From Lentisphaeria bacterium (GTDB taxonomy: Bacteria; Verrucomicrobiota; Lentisphaeria; Oligosphaerales; PUNB01): a stretch of 8,278 nt of DNA. This document shows positions 4,270 through 8,278 of the stretch, in pieces. The stretch's first letter is position 1, and each line of letters opens with the position of its first letter. A program made the translations under genes and the position numbers. The notes below the pieces were generated by a model, which ran no database searches, was not told the origin of the DNA, and saw only the letters and a program-made list of their open reading frames with translations. The stretch covers positions 1 to 8,278 of the forward strand of contig SLNM01000337.1 of the NCBI GenBank assembly GCA_007133055.1. Reading direction: 5' to 3'.

Positions 4270-7200
4270 ATGAAAAATATCTTGACTATCAGCCTGACCC
4301 TTGTGCTAACCAGCCTGTCCTATGCGGTCGCCGACAGCGACACCAGACTGTCGCAGGCCCGGCTTGCCATGCGGGACGGCGACTTCGCCGCCGCCATCGA
4401 AACCCTGTCGGCGCTGGCTTCCGAGCCTAACGAGACCGCCGACGAAGCTCTCTACCTCAAGGCGCGAGCCCTCTTCCTCGACAATCAGTTTGCGGAATCC
4501 GCCAACGCGGCCGCCCGCCTGATCGCCGACCATCCGGAATCAGTCTGGCTCCACAAGGCGCGCTTTCTGCAAGCCCAGGCGCTGACCGAGCAGAGGGACT
4601 ACCGCGGCGCCGAAGCCATCTATTCAGCGGAAGCCAACCGCCTGCTGGCCGCCGAACGCAAGCAGCGCATCGCCCGCGTCATTGTCGATCTGGCCGACCG
4701 TCTGGTTCGCCGTCCGGAGCCAGGGGCGCTGGACGCAACGCCGCCGGACTTCAACCGCGCCTACCGTCTCTACAACCTGGCGCTGCGTCTGGAAATCGAC
4801 CGCAGCCTGCGCGACGAGCTGATGTTCAAGAAAGCCCGCGCCCTGCAGCAGGCCAACAACCACAGCGGCGCGATCCGGGACTACCAAAGCTACTTGCAGG
4901 AGTTCGACCCGCGCTGGAGCGGACCGACCGGCACCGCCCCGCTCGTACTGCAACCGCCGCCGGCCGGCCGTCACTGGCAGGAGGCCCGCCATCATCTGGC
5001 ACAGGCTCTGCTCGCCGCCAACCAGCATGAACGCGCCCGCCACGAAGCCGAGAATCTGCTCAAGCTGCTGCTCGAAAAGCCGGAGCCGCCCGCTGAACTG
5101 GTCGCCGACCTGCGCTGGTTGCTGGTGCTCGCCCATCGCCTGCCGCAACCCCCGGCCGACCTGCTCGAGTTCGGGCTGACGGCCGCGCGCGCCTTTCTCG
5201 AGCACCACGGCGCCGACCCGCGAGCGGTCAGGGCCGCCTGGCTGATCCCGCTGACCCTCGAGCAGCATGGCCGCAGCGACGCGGCGGCGGCCGCCTACCA
5301 GGCGTTCATCGACGACATCGGCTTCCAACTGCCCGACGCAGGCCTGGCCCACGCCCGGCATCCGGAGCTGGGCGACAAAAGTCCGGCCGAGGTTCGGGCC
5401 GAATGGCGCCAGCACGCACTGCACCGGCTCGGTCTGCTGCGCTTTCAGCAGCGCGACTACCCGGCCGCCATCGGACATTGGCAGGAGTATGTCAACCGCT
5501 ATCCGCACGGCAGCGACTGGTCGGCCAGCCAGAACGGCATTGTCAACGCCCGCTTCCAGCAGGGAGCCCAGGCTCTGGAGGCAAAGGATCACGAGGAGGC
5601 GCGCCGCCAGTTCAATGATTTCCTGCGCCAGTATCCGCTCGACGCGCGAGCCCCCCGTATCCTTTTCGCCTTCGGTCAAATCCATTATGCGCAAGCTCTG
5701 GAGCTGAAGCAGGAAGGAGCCGCCCCGGAAGCTGTGGCGGCGGCCTGGCATCGGGCGATCGAGGAATGGCGCAACCTGATCGGGCGCTTCGGACGCAGCG
5801 AGGAGGCTTCGCTCGCCCAGTATCGGATCGGCCGCATCTACGAGGAGGAGCTGGGCGACTTTGAAAAGGCACTGCAAACCTACCGCGAGCTGAACTGGGG
5901 CAGCCATGCCGCCCAGGCCCGGCAGAGAATCGCCCTGATGACCGGTAAAAGCCTGGAGATCGAAACCGAGCGCACTTTCCGTACCAATGAAGTCCCGCAG
6001 GTCAAGGTCAGCACCCGCAACCTCGAAACACTGACCGTCCGCCTCTACCGCATCGATCTTGAAGCCTATTTCCGGAAGACCCACCAGATTCAGGGGGTCG
6101 AAAGCCTCGATGTCGCCCTGATCGAGCCGGACCGCACCTGGACCGTCGAAATCGAGAACTACCAGGCTTACATGCCGTTCGAGACCATGGTCGACATCCC
6201 GTTCGACGACGGCCAGCCCGGCGCGGCGGTGGTCAATATCAGCGACGAGAACCACTGGCAGGCCACCACTCTGGTCCTGCGCTCCGATCTCGAGATGATC
6301 TTCAAGGCCAGCCGCCGCGAAGCCCTGGTTCTGGTTCAGGACTTCCGCCAGGATCGGGTGGCCGACGATGTCCGCGTCATGTTCTCCGACGGCAGCGCGG
6401 TCTTTGCCAGCGGCCGCACCGGCGAGGATGGCGTACTGCGCCAGGCTGCCGACCAGCTCGAAGACCTGGAGCGGGTGCGGGTGCTGGCCATGCGCGACGG
6501 CCATGCCGCCGCCTACAACCTCGATCTTTCGGGACTTCAGACCAGTCGCGGCCTGATCCCCAAGGGCTACATCTACACCGATCGCCCGGCCTACCGCCCC
6601 GGCGAAACCGTGGCCGTCCGCGGCATTCTGCGCGATGTGGCGGAGGGCGAGTACGCCATTCCCGCCGATGAACCGTTCACCGTGCAGGTCACCGACGCCG
6701 CCGGCCGTCTGCTGCGCGAGCAGGAGATCGGCCTCAGCGAGTTCGGCACCTTCAACCTGAAATTCGCCCTGAGCGACAGCGCCACCCTGGGCGAGTACCA
6801 GGTTCAGGCCCGGCAGGCGCGGGAGAATCAGCCAGACCTGGTTTTCCAGGGCGGCTTCAAGGTGCAGCATTTCCAGCTCGAGAAAATCCGGCTCGACCTG
6901 AGCTTCCCCGAATCGGTCTATTTCCGCGGCGAAACCATCGTCGGCACGATCAAGGCGGAATACTACTGGGGCGAACCGCTGCGCCAGGCACCGGTGCTCT
7001 ACTCGCTGCCCGACGGTCGCCGCCTGCGCGGCCAGACCGATGCCAATGGGGAGCTGACTTTCGAGTTTGAAACTCTGGCCATGAGCCCCGGCTCGATGCT
7101 CAATTTCGAGGCCACGCTGGAGGGCGAGAATGTATCTGTCCGGCAAACCCTGCCGCTGGCCCGACTCGGCTTCGCGGCCAGTCTCTCGGTCAACCGGGAG

Positions 7201-8278
7201 ACCGTTCTGGCCGGAGAACCGCTTGAAGTAACCCTCTCGACCCGCGCCGCCGACGGCCAGCCGACCGGCACGGCCATGACCCTCTATGTCATGCGGCGCG
7301 AGCAGCGCCAGCCCAACCCCTACCTCGATCCGATCCCCGGCATGGCCGCCGTCCAACCTGCCGCCGCCGAAGTCACGGTTCAGGAGCACCAGGTCGAAAC
7401 CGATCCGGAAACCGGACTCGCCCGCCTGATGCTGACCCTCGAGCAGGGCGGGCAGTACCAATTGCGGGTGGCCGGCGACGACCGCTTCGGACAGACTGTA
7501 ACCGCCAGCCGCGGCCTGATGGTCTCGGACGACGACGATGCCACCCGCCTGCGCTGGTTTGTCGAAAGCGAAACCCTGAATGTCGGCGAAGTCGCCCAGC
7601 CCCGCCTGCACTCGCGGGCGCCGGCCGGCCTGGCTCTGATCACCCATGAAGGCGAAACCATCCTCGACTACCGGGTGGTACGGCTTGAAGAGGGCTTCAA
7701 CCCGATCGATTTCGAGGTCGCCCACCGCCACTTCCCCAACCTGCGCCTGGCCGCCGCCATGATCGACGGCCGGCAGTTGCGCACCGCCAGCCAGGAATTC
7801 ACCGTGCAGCGTCAGCTCCGGGTCGAAGTCCGTCCCCTGCGCGAACACTATGCGCCGGGCGCCCCCGGCCAGGTCGAGCTGACGGTGACCGATCAGCTCG
7901 GGAACCCCGTGGTCGCCGAGCTGAGTCTGGCGCTGGTCGACCAGGCGCTGCTGGCCATACATCCGGACGAAACCCCGGACATCCTCGAATTCTTCCAGAA
8001 GGAAGCCCGCCGCCATGCCGAGTTCCGCACCGGCAGCAGTTGCGCCTTCGCCTATCGCGGGGTCACCGAGCCGGTGGCGGAGGCCGAGGTGGCCGAGCGC
8101 GAGCGGCTACTGCGCGAGCGTGAGGAAGCCCGCCAAATAGCGGCCACCCGCGACCAGCTCCGTGCCGAGCACGCGCGGCGACCCGCCGCCGCCGCACCGG
8201 CCGATTTTAGGCGCCGACAAGTGGGGGAGGATGCCGAATTACTGGCTGAGATGGCGGTTGCGGACTACGACGGGGAAG
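4270..8278 (+). CDS. TPR/alpha-2-macroglobulin family protein (partial, C-terminus off window)
   Basis: The frame is open for 1336 codons from the ATG to the window edge. A Sec signal peptide (residues 1-21, cleavage after AVA) has no lipobox Cys. Residues about 24-557 are alpha-helical TPR-like repeats (such as AMRDGDFAAAIETLSAL). From about 559 the macroglobulin beta domains follow: an MG1-like segment (ETERTFRTNEVPQVKV), MG2 with the diagnostic YTDRPAYRPGE at 769-779, MG3/MG4 at about 870-1070, and the bait-region domain at about 1095-1230 (ITHEGETILDYRVV, then LSLALVDQALLAI at 1218-1230). An Arg/Glu/Ala-rich segment follows at about 1270-1315. The thioester domain would lie beyond the edge. 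Family role: trapping attacking proteases in the periplasm or envelope; the TPR part probably binds a partner (inference). Only one Cys was noticed (1258). It differs from E. coli YfhM, a lipoprotein, in its signal type and TPR region. Confidence 0.92.
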   Translation, partial: MKNILTISLTLVLTSLSYAVADSDTRLSQARLAMRDGDFAAAIETLSALASEPNETADEALYLKARALFLDNQFAESANAAARLIADHPESVWLHKARFLQAQALTEQRDYRGAEAIYSAEANRLLAAERKQRIARVIVDLADRLVRRPEPGALDATPPDFNRAYRLYNLALRLEIDRSLRDELMFKKARALQQANNHSGAIRDYQSYLQEFDPRWSGPTGTAPLVLQPPPAGRHWQEARHHLAQALLAANQHERARHEAENLLKLLLEKPEPPAELVADLRWLLVLAHRLPQPPADLLEFGLTAARAFLEHHGADPRAVRAAWLIPLTLEQHGRSDAAAAAYQAFIDDIGFQLPDAGLAHARHPELGDKSPAEVRAEWRQHALHRLGLLRFQQRDYPAAIGHWQEYVNRYPHGSDWSASQNGIVNARFQQGAQALEAKDHEEARRQFNDFLRQYPLDARAPRILFAFGQIHYAQALELKQEGAAPEAVAAAWHRAIEEWRNLIGRFGRSEEASLAQYRIGRIYEEELGDFEKALQTYRELNWGSHAAQARQRIALMTGKSLEIETERTFRTNEVPQVKVSTRNLETLTVRLYRIDLEAYFRKTHQIQGVESLDVALIEPDRTWTVEIENYQAYMPFETMVDIPFDDGQPGAAVVNISDENHWQATTLVLRSDLEMIFKASRREALVLVQDFRQDRVADDVRVMFSDGSAVFASGRTGEDGVLRQAADQLEDLERVRVLAMRDGHAAAYNLDLSGLQTSRGLIPKGYIYTDRPAYRPGETVAVRGILRDVAEGEYAIPADEPFTVQVTDAAGRLLREQEIGLSEFGTFNLKFALSDSATLGEYQVQARQARENQPDLVFQGGFKVQHFQLEKIRLDLSFPESVYFRGETIVGTIKAEYYWGEPLRQAPVLYSLPDGRRLRGQTDANGELTFEFETLAMSPGSMLNFEATLEGENVSVRQTLPLARLGFAASLSVNRETVLAGEPLEVTLSTRAADGQPTGTAMTLYVMRREQRQPNPYLDPIPGMAAVQPAAAEVTVQEHQVETDPETGLARLMLTLEQGGQYQLRVAGDDRFGQTVTASRGLMVSDDDDATRLRWFVESETLNVGEVAQPRLHSRAPAGLALITHEGETILDYRVVRLEEGFNPIDFEVAHRHFPNLRLAAAMIDGRQLRTASQEFTVQRQLRVEVRPLREHYAPGAPGQVELTVTDQLGNPVVAELSLALVDQALLAIHPDETPDILEFFQKEARRHAEFRTGSSCAFAYRGVTEPVAEAEVAERERLLREREEARQIAATRDQLRAEHARRPAAAAPADFRRRQVGEDAELLAEMAVADYDGE

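Noticed and set aside
3861..4271. A 136-codon minus-strand frame
   Set aside because: It runs through the REP cloverleaf and the promoter region of the plus-strand gene, and its composition is not protein-like.
4624..8016. A 1130-codon open frame on the minus strand
   Set aside because: It lies wholly antisense to the TPR/macroglobulin gene and shows no domain. Its length comes from strong GC bias at the third codon positions of the plus-strand gene. The plus frame has a ribosome binding site, a signal peptide and family motifs.

Overview
This window has two long genes, each running off one edge, one small gene, and about 1.8 kb of non-coding DNA unusually rich in palindromes. On the minus strand at the left is a secreted protein built from exact 55-residue repeats (1-2032, C-terminus off the window). 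Upstream of it on the same strand is a small putative lipoprotein (2219-2461). On the plus strand at the right is a very large TPR/alpha-2-macroglobulin protein (4270-8278, C-terminus off the window). The two flanks are transcribed away from each other.

All three proteins carry export signals: two Sec signal peptides and one lipobox. Together with the alpha-2-macroglobulin family this suggests a diderm bacterium. The large genes are GC-rich, while the small lipoprotein and its surroundings (about 2050-2690) are clearly AT-richer. I cannot assign a phylum with confidence. Large TPR plus alpha-2-macroglobulin proteins and palindrome-littered intergenic DNA would fit Planctomycetota, Verrucomicrobiota/Lentisphaerota or Desulfuromonas-like bacteria, but that is a guess.

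Layout: 1-2032 repeat protein; 2033-2218 leader with an 11-bp palindrome; 2219-2461 lipoprotein started at TTG by a strong Shine-Dalgarno; 2511-2554 its candidate promoter; 2704-2969 a densely self-complementary stretch with an iterated GCGAAA hexamer; 2970-3300 featureless; 3301-3446 a composite hairpin element and a 9-bp tandem repeat; 3486-3583 two inverted copies of a 32-nt palindrome with a compensatory base change; 3644-3817 overlapping inverted repeats; 3916-3944 a candidate promoter for the right-hand gene; 4121-4234 a nested cloverleaf containing two GTAG-type REP hairpins; 4270-8278 the alpha-2-macroglobulin gene.

No shared pathway can be shown. The alpha-2-macroglobulin is probably an envelope protease trap. 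The repeat protein and the lipoprotein are probably envelope or surface proteins of unknown role. The most distinctive feature is the intergenic region, where at least four unrelated families of palindromic repeat lie side by side. One family keeps its loop and flank while its stems have changed in a fully compensatory way. No RNA gene of a known family, CRISPR array or transposase gene was recognised.
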